A stretch of 27,171 nt of DNA. Source: a virus. Position numbers and translations under genes: made by a program. Position 1 is the first letter of the stretch. Every line of letters begins with the position of its first letter. Positions 21,865 to 27,171 of this stretch are shown here, one piece after another. The stretch spans positions 1 to 27,171 of the IMG/VR virus record IMGVR_UViG_3300027754_000358, one strand, 5' to 3'. A model generated the notes under the pieces. It saw only the letters and a program-made list of their open reading frames with translations. It was not told the DNA's origin and did no database searches.

Positions 21865-24168
21865 ATGGAGTTTATTGAATTCGTCACGAGCCTGGCACCC
21901 GAAGGCGAGACTGTCTTATTTGTACAACAGAAAACCAAGGCGTGGATCCCGCAGTTGCCCACCGCCCCCCGCCGTGCCGGCGGTGCCTGGTACGTGTCGA
22001 GCGGCAGCTTCATCCTCGACCGCATGACCGGTGGCCTGTCGGCGAGCGCGGCCAACTGCACCCACGCGACCTTTCTGGGTTTGGACGACGTGGGCACCAA
22101 GAGCAAGACCCCACCGCTGGAACCTACTTGGAAGATCGAGACATCGCCGGGCAACTTCCAGTGGATTTACGTCTTGAGCGAACAGGTGCCCCTCGGCGTG
22201 GCCGGTGCTGCCGAGCGCGCCTTCGCCGAGGCGGGCTACACCGACGAGGGCGCCATCACGCCCGTGCGTAACTGGCGCATCCCCGGGTCGATCAATCTCA
22301 AAGAGGGCCGCGACCGCTTTGCCGCCCGCCTCGCCGAGTTCCACCCCGAGCGCGACTTTACCGTCGAGCAGGTCTGCGCCGCCTTGGGCGTGACCCCCGC
22401 CCCCGCCGACACCGCCACCGCGCGCGCGGTCACCTTGGACGACGACGGCACCGACGATGTGCTGGCTTGGTTGTCTGAGGCCGGTCACCTGACCGCCCGA
22501 GGCAACGCCGCCGGCTGGTGGGGCGTGGTCTGCCCCAACAGCGAGGCCCACACCACCGGCGAGATCGAGGGGCGCTACATGCCCGTGCACCGGGCCTATA
22601 CTTGCCTCCACGCCCATTGTGCCGAGTGGACGAGCGCCCGGTTTTTGTCCTGGGTGGCCGAGCAAGGCGGCCCGGCCCACTCGACCGGCCTGCGCGAGGA
22701 GCTGCTGGCGGCGGTGATGGCGACCACGCTCGCCAAGCTGACCCCCGGCGACCTCTTCAGCACCGGCACCGAGGCCGGCACCTTGATCGCCGCCGTGGCG
22801 CGTAAAGAGGTCGGGCGGGTCGCGAAGGCGGGCTGGTACGAGCGGTTCGCCTATTTGTTGTCCGATGAGGCGTACTTCGACATGCAAGAGCGCGCGCACC
22901 TCACCCGGGGCGTGTTCAACGCCCTGTTCCGGCACATCCCCTGCTATTCCATTCACACCGACGCCAAGGGCAAGTCGCGCCGCGTCGAGTCGTCGATCTG
23001 CTATGACGAGAACCGCCAGTCGATGGGCGCGCCCGCCTTGGCCGGTGTCACCTACTCCCCCGGCGACGACGTGCTGGTGACCCGCGACGGTGACGTGTTT
23101 GGCAACATGTGGCGCGACGCCCGCCCCGCCGTCAACCGCAGCCTGGAGGCCGATATCTCGCCGTGGCTAGACCACTGCGCCGCCCTAATCCCCGAGAAAC
23201 GCGACCGCGAGCACATTTTTGACGTGATGGCCTGCAAACTGCAACAGCCACGCACCAAGGTGAACCACGCAATCCTGATCGCCGGTTACCAAGGCTCCGG
23301 CAAGGATACGTTCTGGGCGCCGTTCTTGTGGGCCGTTTGCGGTCAGGGGCGCAACCTAGGCGAACTCAACAACAACACCATTAATTCCCAATGGGGCTAC
23401 GCCTACGAGTCGGAAGTGATCATGCTGCACGAACTGCGCGAGAGCGAGGCGAAGGATCGCCGGGCGCTGGCGAACCACCTGAAACCGATCATCGCCGCCC
23501 CGCCGGCCACCATCTTGGTCAACAAGAAATCGCAGCACCCCTACAGCGTGGTTAACCGGTGCCTGGTGATCGCGTCCTCTAACGACCGTGTGCCGATCGT
23601 CCTCGACTCCCAAGATCGCCGCTGGTTCTGTGTCTGGTCTGATCTGCCGCGTATGGATCCACCGGAGCGCGGCCAGCGCATGTGGCGCTGGTTTGAGTCA
23701 GGCGGCGGTTATGAGGCCATCGCCGCCTGGCTGTACCGCCGCGACGTGTCAGCGTTCAACCCCGCCGCCGCCCCGCCTGTCACCGAGTACAAGTTGAGTC
23801 TAATCGCTAACGGCCAATCGCCCGCCGAGTCGATCCTGTGCGAGATGATCCGAGGCCGTGAGGGGCCGTTCGCCGCCGGGGTTATCACCGCCCCGTTCCA
23901 CGTCCTCTGCGCCGATCTCACCCTGCGCGCGGGCCTGGCGCCGGGACAGCGCATCCCCGCCGCCGCCCTGCACCATGCCCTGCTAGAGTGCCAGTGGCTC
24001 GACTGCGGGCGCGTGACGAGCGCCGAGCTACCTACGCGCCGGCACGTGTACTGCGCCCCCGAGTTGATTCACGCAACCAAGTCAGAACTCCGGCGCCTGG
24101 TCGAGGTGCCGGTGAACTCTCCGCTGGCCGATGCCTTGCGAAAGCCGGGATTATCGGCGGTCAAATAA
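21865..24168 (+). CDS. Prim-pol / zinc finger / SF3 helicase fusion (replicative primase-helicase)
   Basis: A 767-residue protein, ATG with GAGGA eight bases upstream. Residues 1-190 resemble a RepB-like primase-polymerase: LGLDDVG (D74/D75) as the metal site, ETSPGNFQWIYVL, and RNWRIPGSINLK. Residues 223-252 form a likely zinc site (C223...H229, C247-L-H-A-H-C252). The C-terminal half is a D5/DUF5906-type SF3 helicase: Walker A GYQGSGKDTF with K480; Walker B-like EVIMLHELRE (E523); a sensor-like VVNRCLVIASSND. It would prime and unwind DNA for the polymerase encoded just upstream. The gene is noticeably GC-rich compared with the virion genes. Its stop abuts the terminator of the convergent operon. 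Confidence 0.87.
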   Translation: MEFIEFVTSLAPEGETVLFVQQKTKAWIPQLPTAPRRAGGAWYVSSGSFILDRMTGGLSASAANCTHATFLGLDDVGTKSKTPPLEPTWKIETSPGNFQWIYVLSEQVPLGVAGAAERAFAEAGYTDEGAITPVRNWRIPGSINLKEGRDRFAARLAEFHPERDFTVEQVCAALGVTPAPADTATARAVTLDDDGTDDVLAWLSEAGHLTARGNAAGWWGVVCPNSEAHTTGEIEGRYMPVHRAYTCLHAHCAEWTSARFLSWVAEQGGPAHSTGLREELLAAVMATTLAKLTPGDLFSTGTEAGTLIAAVARKEVGRVAKAGWYERFAYLLSDEAYFDMQERAHLTRGVFNALFRHIPCYSIHTDAKGKSRRVESSICYDENRQSMGAPALAGVTYSPGDDVLVTRDGDVFGNMWRDARPAVNRSLEADISPWLDHCAALIPEKRDREHIFDVMACKLQQPRTKVNHAILIAGYQGSGKDTFWAPFLWAVCGQGRNLGELNNNTINSQWGYAYESEVIMLHELRESEAKDRRALANHLKPIIAAPPATILVNKKSQHPYSVVNRCLVIASSNDRVPIVLDSQDRRWFCVWSDLPRMDPPERGQRMWRWFESGGGYEAIAAWLYRRDVSAFNPAAAPPVTEYKLSLIANGQSPAESILCEMIRGREGPFAAGVITAPFHVLCADLTLRAGLAPGQRIPAAALHHALLECQWLDCGRVTSAELPTRRHVYCAPELIHATKSELRRLVEVPVNSPLADALRKPGLSAVK

Positions 24169-24190
24169 AAAAGGGCGCCCTCGGGCGCCC
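24166..24190 (-). terminator. Rho-independent terminator of the right minus-strand operon
   Basis: Read on the minus strand, a 7-bp stem GGGCGCC / GGCGCCC with a CGAG loop (24173-24190) is followed by TTTTTTATTT. It overlaps the primase stop codon on the plus strand. There is no T run in the plus direction, so it serves the genes transcribed leftward. Confidence 0.85.
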
Positions 24191-24211
24191 CTGTTAGGTG
24201 GTGGTGGTGGT

Positions 24212-24490
24212 CTATTCGCGGGCAGACACGTCCCCATAATCGCGCGACCCGCGATTGTCCGGCGTCCCCTGGTCGCTGTAGCACAAGCCCATGAGCGCAA
24301 GCTCCTCGTGCCCGTAGACCTTATGCGCGCCGCAGCCCTCGCACCGGTACTTGCGCGCATCGGGTTCGACGCCGCCTTGATCGGCGCCGCAGGCCAGGCA
24401 CCAGCCCGTATTGTCGCGCTCAGCGCCCAGCAACCACGACGTGCTAGGCATGTATTGCATCGCGCCGTTCTTTGCTTTGTACTGTTTCAT
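24212..24490 (-). CDS. Zinc-ribbon protein, unknown function
   Basis: A 92-residue protein, ATG at 24490 preceded by GGGGGACACA. Two knuckles, C31-L-A-C34 and C50-E-G-C53, with GADQ and GAHKVYG after them, form a classic zinc ribbon. VYGHEELALMGL (about residues 58-69) follows. This knuckle plus YGxEELxLMGL pattern recurs in phage proteins of unknown function. It is the last gene before the operon terminator. It could bind DNA, RNA or RNA polymerase. Confidence 0.78.
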   Translation of the reverse strand: MKQYKAKNGAMQYMPSTSWLLGAERDNTGWCLACGADQGGVEPDARKYRCEGCGAHKVYGHEELALMGLCYSDQGTPDNRGSRDYGDVSARE

Positions 24491-24499
24491 TGTGTCCCC

Positions 24500-24577
24500 C
24501 TATAAGTCGAAAACGATAACCAACAACGCCAGACAGAGCAGCACGGCGAGCGCGATCAATCTGCCGCCCACAGGCAA
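24500..24577 (-). CDS. Tiny single-TM protein (possible)
   Basis: A 25-residue frame with TTG at 24577 (or GTG at 24571) and TAG at 24500-24502. Residues 5-24 (GRLIALAVLLCLALLVIVFD) are a nearly ideal membrane segment after a short basic N-terminus. It overlaps the end of the clamp gene by about 20 bases and ends just before the ribosome site of the zinc-ribbon gene. It fills the only gap in this stretch. The ribosome site is weak, so support is moderate at best. Confidence 0.35.
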   Translation of the reverse strand: MPVGGRLIALAVLLCLALLVIVFDL

Positions 24578-25137
24578 TCGCCGTCGCCCCAGCCGCCGGA
24601 GCGCATGGGCATAATGACGCCCATCGCGTCGTCGGTCAGGTAGACCAGTCCGCTACCGTCGCCGCCCGGCAGCAGGCCGAACAGGCCGAGATTCGATCCG
24701 AGATCCTCGGCCGCCCGCTTGAACCGCGCCAGCAAGTCCGGATCGTAGAATGCCGCCGCGCCGTCCGGCGCCTTGGGCACCACGCGCCGGTAGTCCGGGA
24801 ACGGCCCCGGCGCTCGCACGAACGCCAGCGCCTCGCCCGTCGCCCGTGTCAGCCGGCACGCAGGCTCGCCCGGGATCAGGATGATCGGGAGCGTCTTGCT
24901 ACCCTTCCACGCCAGCGCCGCCTTGATAACGTCCGACGGGATAATGCCCGTCCAGGTGTCAGTGTCAGGCTCGCCCGCCGCCCGCGCCACGAGCAGCACA
25001 TGCCCGTCAGTGGCAACCAGGCGCACGCCCGCGGGGGACGCCTCGACCAGCACGCCGTGCAGGGACAGGCGCCGGTCTTTAGAATCGGCTGCGAACCGCG
25101 CCGCCGCTTTGAGTTTAGCCCTATCAAGCATGATCAT
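24556..25137 (-). CDS. Beta sliding-clamp-like protein, shortened
   Basis: A 193-residue protein, ATG at 25137 with AGAGG upstream. It carries three landmarks of the bacterial polymerase III beta subunit, in order: LHGVLVEASPAGVRLVATDGH (residues 26-46), FPDYRRVVPK (113-122) and the extreme C-terminal VIMPMR (174-179). In E. coli beta the first two belong to domain 2 and the last ends domain 3. Here about 55 residues separate the second and third landmarks, against about 110 in E. coli, so domain 1 is absent and domain 3 is roughly halved. A 14-residue tail follows MPMR. It probably helps DNA-polymerase processivity, or competes with the host clamp. Confidence 0.8.
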   Translation of the reverse strand: MIMLDRAKLKAAARFAADSKDRRLSLHGVLVEASPAGVRLVATDGHVLLVARAAGEPDTDTWTGIIPSDVIKAALAWKGSKTLPIILIPGEPACRLTRATGEALAFVRAPGPFPDYRRVVPKAPDGAAAFYDPDLLARFKRAAEDLGSNLGLFGLLPGGDGSGLVYLTDDAMGVIMPMRSGGWGDGDCLWAAD

Positions 25138-25221
25138 AATGTACTTTCCTCTAATGGATTATGACGAGCAAGTGCCCGTCCGGCGCCGCCCGGGGTTACC
25201 AGGCGCCGCCGGCCGGGTACT

Positions 25222-25413
25222 CTAGTCTTCGAGCGCCGCCGTGGCGCGCGCGCGCCATGCGTCGTCGGCCGCCTCACCGTCAAGCGCCTCACGCAGCAGC
25301 GCATGGTGGTCTGCCGCCGCATCCTCCAAGTGTAGGATGCGGGCCAACAGCGCCGCGGTATGCACGTCGCCCGCGACGTACGCGTTCCGTTCCTGCTCTT
25401 CAATGGTTAGCAT
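25222..25413 (-). CDS. Small acidic protein, unknown function
   Basis: A 63-residue protein, ATG at 25413 with GAGGGG about eight bases upstream. It is helical and acidic (MLTIEEQERNAYVAGDVHTA, then HHALLREALDGEAADDAWRA). It overlaps the upstream gene by seven bases. The 84-base gap to the clamp gene holds two direct copies of GGCGGCGCC on the minus strand and the clamp ribosome site. No family is recognised. Confidence 0.65.
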   Translation of the reverse strand: MLTIEEQERNAYVAGDVHTAALLARILHLEDAAADHHALLREALDGEAADDAWRARATAALED

Positions 25414-25580
25414 GCTATGCCCCTCGTAAAATTGTAAAACAGCGTTTCGGTCGCCGCGTCATGATCGCCGCTATCCATCTCCGCGAATACCTCCGCATCC
25501 GCTTGGAACTGGGTGAGGTGTTCGTTTTGCACCGCTTTCGCCAACTCGCGTATCCAATCCTCTGCTCTAATATGTGTCAT
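25407..25580 (-). CDS. Small acidic protein, unknown function
   Basis: A 57-residue protein, ATG at 25580 with AAGGGG nine bases upstream. It is acidic and helical (HIRAEDWIRELAKAVQNEH, then DAEVFAEMDSGDHDAATE) and ends FYNFTRGIAC. Its stop lies seven bases inside the next gene. Short, acidic, early-type phage proteins of this kind are often host-takeover or inhibitor proteins, but nothing specific can be claimed. Confidence 0.65.
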   Translation of the reverse strand: MTHIRAEDWIRELAKAVQNEHLTQFQADAEVFAEMDSGDHDAATETLFYNFTRGIAC

Positions 25581-25583
25581 GGT

Positions 25584-25664
25584 CTAACCCCTTAAAATAA
25601 GATAAATAAAACAGATACATGCGCCAATGGCGCAAGCGTGCCCGACTATTGCGGATATTGTCAT
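25584..25664 (-). CDS. Tiny single-TM protein
   Basis: A 26-residue protein (residues 3-24 are ISAIVGHACAIGACICFIYL plus IL) with ATG at 25664 in an ATGA overlap with the stop of the upstream gene. Its TAG lies just before the next start, and its last codons carry the next gene's ribosome site AAGGGG. Nearly the whole protein is one hydrophobic segment with two cysteines and a final Arg-Gly. Coupling on both sides argues for a real gene. Function is unknown; it may be a membrane-targeted host regulator. Confidence 0.5.
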   Translation of the reverse strand: MTISAIVGHACAIGACICFIYLILRG

Positions 25665-25798
25665 GCGCGCGCCCGCGCATATGCCCGCGCAGCCGCGCGG
25701 GTATGAAACACTGCCAGCAGTTCGCGCCCGCGCCAAACTTGCCAGCCCGGTTCGTTGTAAGCGTTCTTAAACAGGCTGAATAGGTTGATGATCTTCAT
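25661..25798 (-). CDS. Small basic protein, unknown function
   Basis: A 45-residue protein, ATG at 25798 with AAAAGGA about nine bases upstream. The N-terminus is hydrophobic/aromatic (MKIINLFSLFKNAY), the middle contains GWQVWRGRELLAVFH, and the C-terminus is an Ala/Arg run (TRAAARAYARARA). An in-frame ATG three codons upstream is less likely because it touches the ribosome site. No family is recognised. Confidence 0.6.
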   Translation of the reverse strand: MKIINLFSLFKNAYNEPGWQVWRGRELLAVFHTRAAARAYARARA

Positions 25799-25811
25799 AG
25801 TGTGCATCCTT

Positions 25812-25913
25812 TTAAAGTAGGGCCGGCGGTAGTGCCGGCATGGGCGGATTCTTAACGGCCGGGCCGAAGGGCCAACCGAACCGTGGCGTGACGATCACGC
25901 GCGTTGTAATCAT
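25812..25913 (-). CDS. Tiny Pro-rich protein (possible)
   Basis: A 33-residue frame (begins MITTRVIVTPRFGWPFGP, ends PPMPALPPALL) with ATG at 25913 in an ATGA overlap with the stop of the DUF7227-type gene. It ends just before the ribosome site of the next gene. Apart from an initial beta-like stretch it is rich in proline. The overlap pattern supports translation; there is no functional clue. Confidence 0.45.
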   Translation of the reverse strand: MITTRVIVTPRFGWPFGPAVKNPPMPALPPALL

Positions 25914-26569
25914 GCTGCCAGCCGGATGTCGATGGTACGCTTGCGCGTGCCGTGGCCGGGAAAGCCTACGATCACGTCGCGCTGACGCGCACACAGCTCG
26001 CACGTCGTGCAGCTCACATTGTCGCGCTGCGTGGCCGGGCACACAACGACGGGCCGGCCGGCGGGCGTGCGAGTGTTAGCTGTTTGCGTGCTAGGTAGCA
26101 CGACAACTACCGGGCCGGCATGCTTGTCGGCCAGCGTATCGGCATCTTGCAAGTCATTGGCCGACAAATTAACAGTGAATCCCCAGGCATTGGCGTGCCT
26201 AATCCAATCGATGCTTGCTGTGTCGCGATGGTGAGAATAGGTGAATCCGCGCCGGCCGGTATTGGCATGCACCAGCTGGCCGAGTTTGACAGCGTCGATG
26301 GTGCCATTGTCAACAGGCAAGTCACCGGCCTGATTGTGACGCCATAGCTGGCCGTCGGGCAGGCCGGCGATGCTAGCGGTAAACGTCGGCCAGTCTGTGC
26401 CGCGCGCGCCGGACGTTACTTTCGCCCAATGCAACGCCAGCGGGCCGCTGGCCGCGTAACAGGCGTCGCGCATCGCGCAATCTGGCGGGCATGAGTCTTT
26501 AGTTGTCGTGCTAACAGGGATCGGGCCTGTCTTGGCATTGGCACTTTTAAGTGTGAGATGAACTTGCAT
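25910..26569 (-). CDS. DUF7227-type Cys-rich phage protein (GP88-like pattern)
   Basis: A 219-residue protein, ATG at 26569 with AAAGGA about nine bases upstream. The N-terminus reads KTGPIPVSTTTKDSCPPDC, and C27-x3-C31-x5-C37-Y forms a first Cys cluster. Then come LWRHNQAGDLP (75-85), GRRGFTYSHH (105-114), GFTVNLSAND (130-139), and a second cluster C177, C187, C190, C193 (VSCTTCELCA), followed by VGFPGHG. I recognise this as the phage family called DUF7227. The order CxxxC-CYA, H-x-AGDL, FTYSH and a C-terminal CxxCxxC also parallels the GP88 / Gp37-Gp68 phage proteins, which have a TIM-barrel, radical-SAM-like layout. Activity is unknown. It is the first gene of its operon. Confidence 0.75.
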   Translation of the reverse strand: MQVHLTLKSANAKTGPIPVSTTTKDSCPPDCAMRDACYAASGPLALHWAKVTSGARGTDWPTFTASIAGLPDGQLWRHNQAGDLPVDNGTIDAVKLGQLVHANTGRRGFTYSHHRDTASIDWIRHANAWGFTVNLSANDLQDADTLADKHAGPVVVVLPSTQTANTRTPAGRPVVVCPATQRDNVSCTTCELCARQRDVIVGFPGHGTRKRTIDIRLAA

Positions 26570-26594
26570 GTTGTGCTGTCCTTTACTGTATGAA

Positions 26595-26620
26595 CATGCG
26601 CGCCGGGGTTGGCGCGCATG
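26595..26620 (-). promoter_or_regulatory. 5'-leader hairpin of the right minus-strand operon
   Basis: Perfect 10-bp arms CATGCGCGCC and GGCGCGCATG enclose a 6-base loop. Transcripts from the promoter at 26634-26663 would begin a few bases before it, and the first ribosome site follows about nine bases after it. No T run follows on either strand. It may stabilise the mRNA 5' end, control translation, or act as an operator in DNA form. Confidence 0.6.
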
Positions 26621-26633
26621 GAGTTACGAGCTG

Positions 26634-26663
26634 AGTAGACCATAGTCTTTTCAGTTGTGTCAA
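26634..26663 (-). promoter_or_regulatory. Sigma70-type promoter for the right minus-strand operon
   Basis: On the minus strand a perfect -35 TTGACA (26663-26658) is followed after 18 bases by TCTACT (26639-26634), which has an extended -10 TGG immediately before it. The predicted start is near 26627, about 58 bases before the DUF7227-type ATG. Confidence 0.65.
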
Positions 26664-26730
26664 ATTATTTGTTCAATTCGCAGCGTGTTATTTCAAGCGC
26701 GCGCGTCGTTGTCTAGGGCGTATCTGTCGT

Positions 26731-26745
26731 ATAGGCCATATTTCA
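26731..26745. repeat. 15-bp direct repeat, copy 1
   Basis: ATAGGCCATATTTCA, identical to 26965-26979 and 234 bases away from it. Flanking bases differ, so the repeat is exactly 15 bp. It directly abuts the inverted repeat at 26745-26767 and lies about 70 bases upstream of the minus-strand -35 element. Confidence 0.8.
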
Positions 26746-26767
26746 GATAATCAGGAACTCATTATCT
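26745..26767. repeat. 7-bp inverted repeat in AT-rich DNA
   Basis: AGATAAT, nine bases, ATTATCT. The two-fold symmetry with roughly one helical turn between half-site centres is what a dimeric DNA-binding protein would recognise. It touches the first 15-bp direct repeat. Confidence 0.55.
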
Positions 26768-26828
26768 ATATATTAATGGGTATGTATACGGTAGGGCACG
26801 AGCGCCACAGCGCTGCGCTGGCGCCGAC

Positions 26829-26854
26829 ATTTACCGGGGTCAAAAAGGGTAAAT
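26829..26854. repeat. 7-bp inverted repeat
   Basis: ATTTACC, twelve bases, GGTAAAT. It is a possible protein-binding site or weak hairpin between the AT-rich stretch and the first tandem array. Confidence 0.5.
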
Positions 26855-26868
26855 AGTGTACATAGACC

Positions 26869-26944
<76 letters not shown>

Positions 26945-26964
26945 TGCCCGCTGGCATACACCAA

Positions 26965-26979
26965 ATAGGCCATATTTCA
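26965..26979. repeat. 15-bp direct repeat, copy 2
   Basis: Second copy of ATAGGCCATATTTCA, between the 7-bp and 8-bp tandem arrays. See the copy at 26731-26745. Confidence 0.8.
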
Positions 26980-27002
26980 CGCATTCCAGAGTCTACCGGC
27001 TC

Positions 27003-27082
27003 GACCGGCTGACCGGCTGACCGGCTGACCGGCTGACCGGCTGACCGGCTGACCGGCTGACCGGCTGACCGGCTGACCGGCT
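27003..27082. repeat. Tandem array, 8-bp unit GACCGGCT, ten perfect copies
   Basis: Ten uninterrupted copies, with a degenerate copy (TACCGGCT) just before at 26994-27001 and another (GACCAGGC) just after at 27083-27090. Two direct copies of GCATCGA follow at once. Confidence 0.9.
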
Positions 27083-27162
27083 GACCAGGCATCGAGCATC
27101 GAGAATTGTTGCAGCGCAGCATGGGGGAGGGCGGGCCTTGCGCCAAGAGCACAGGTCAGGGT

Positions 27163-27171
27163 AGATCGGAA
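27163..27171. other. Terminal bases identical to a sequencing-adapter start (possible artefact)
   Basis: The window ends with AGATCGGAA, the first nine bases of the common Illumina TruSeq-type adapter. This suggests untrimmed adapter at a contig end rather than biology. Confidence 0.5.

Noticed and set aside
21916-22956. Long minus-strand frame opposite the primase gene
   Set aside because: It lies wholly antisense to a gene with clear prim-pol motifs in GC-rich DNA, where antisense frames stay open by codon bias. The product is Gly/Ala/His-rich with no motif. The same holds for 19916-20923, 20975-21592 and 18336-19046 on the minus strand.
25134-25403. Minus-strand 89-residue Arg-rich frame
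   Set aside because: It overlaps the 63-residue acidic gene at 25222-25413 in another frame. Its composition (Arg/Cys/Thr-rich) is typical of a shadow frame in GC-rich DNA.

Overview
The window is a fragment of a tailed-phage genome, most likely a short-tailed (podovirus-type) phage of a Gram-negative, probably proteobacterial, host. This rests on a P22 gp10-like tail-hub protein, a tail fibre and a beta-helix tailspike, three large ejection-type proteins, an M15 endolysin with a small holin, and a phage replication set. There is no integrase, repressor or other lysogeny gene in the window, and no terminase, portal or major capsid gene, so only part of the genome is present. The left edge cuts a gene. 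The last nine bases match the start of a common sequencing adapter, so the right edge is probably a raw contig end.

Layout. (1) 1-13728, plus strand: late operon with the end of a small structural gene, the gp10-like hub, tail fibre, tailspike, a small structural-type protein, a cupin and a 2-oxoglutarate/Fe(II) oxygenase pair, three ejection proteins, then a lysis cassette (single-TM protein, secreted six-Cys protein, two-TM holin candidate, M15 peptidase). Two terminators in tandem close it (13704-13726 and 13751-13774). (2) 17701-13757, minus strand: VRR-NUC nuclease, small cytosine-methyltransferase-like protein, SNF2-type helicase, then a tightly overlapped run of 46-106 aa proteins, including a DUF3310 protein and two Cys4 zinc-ribbon proteins. 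Eight of these small genes are too short, or start too far inside longer frames, to be obvious. (3) 17702-17772: a divergent intergenic gap with an extended -10 promoter candidate for the plus strand. (4) 17773-24168, plus strand: replication and recombination operon with an acidic unknown protein, a DUF2800/RecB-type nuclease with a four-Cys cluster, a single-strand-binding candidate, a family A DNA polymerase with an intact proofreading domain, and a prim-pol/SF3 helicase fusion. A perfect 10-bp hairpin with a Shine-Dalgarno-like loop lies between polymerase and primase. (5) 26569-24212, minus strand: operon with a clear sigma70-type promoter and a 5'-leader hairpin. It encodes a DUF7227-type Cys-rich protein, several tiny proteins, a shortened beta-sliding-clamp-like protein and a zinc-ribbon protein, and ends in a strong terminator at 24166-24190. 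(6) 26570-27171: about 600 bp without genes, holding the promoter, inverted repeats, a 15-bp direct repeat and three tandem arrays with unit lengths of 4, 7 and 8 bp.

How the genes fit together: the polymerase, prim-pol/helicase, clamp-like protein, nucleases and SNF2 helicase form a largely self-contained replication and recombination set. The methyltransferase-like protein may modify DNA. The late operon builds the tail and ejection apparatus and lyses the cell. The parts most worth a second look are the 1.5-domain clamp, the cupin/oxygenase pair inside the virion operon, the shared receptor-binding module of the two tail proteins, the hairpin before the primase, and the repeat-rich right end. 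All family names come from recognised motifs; no database search was run.
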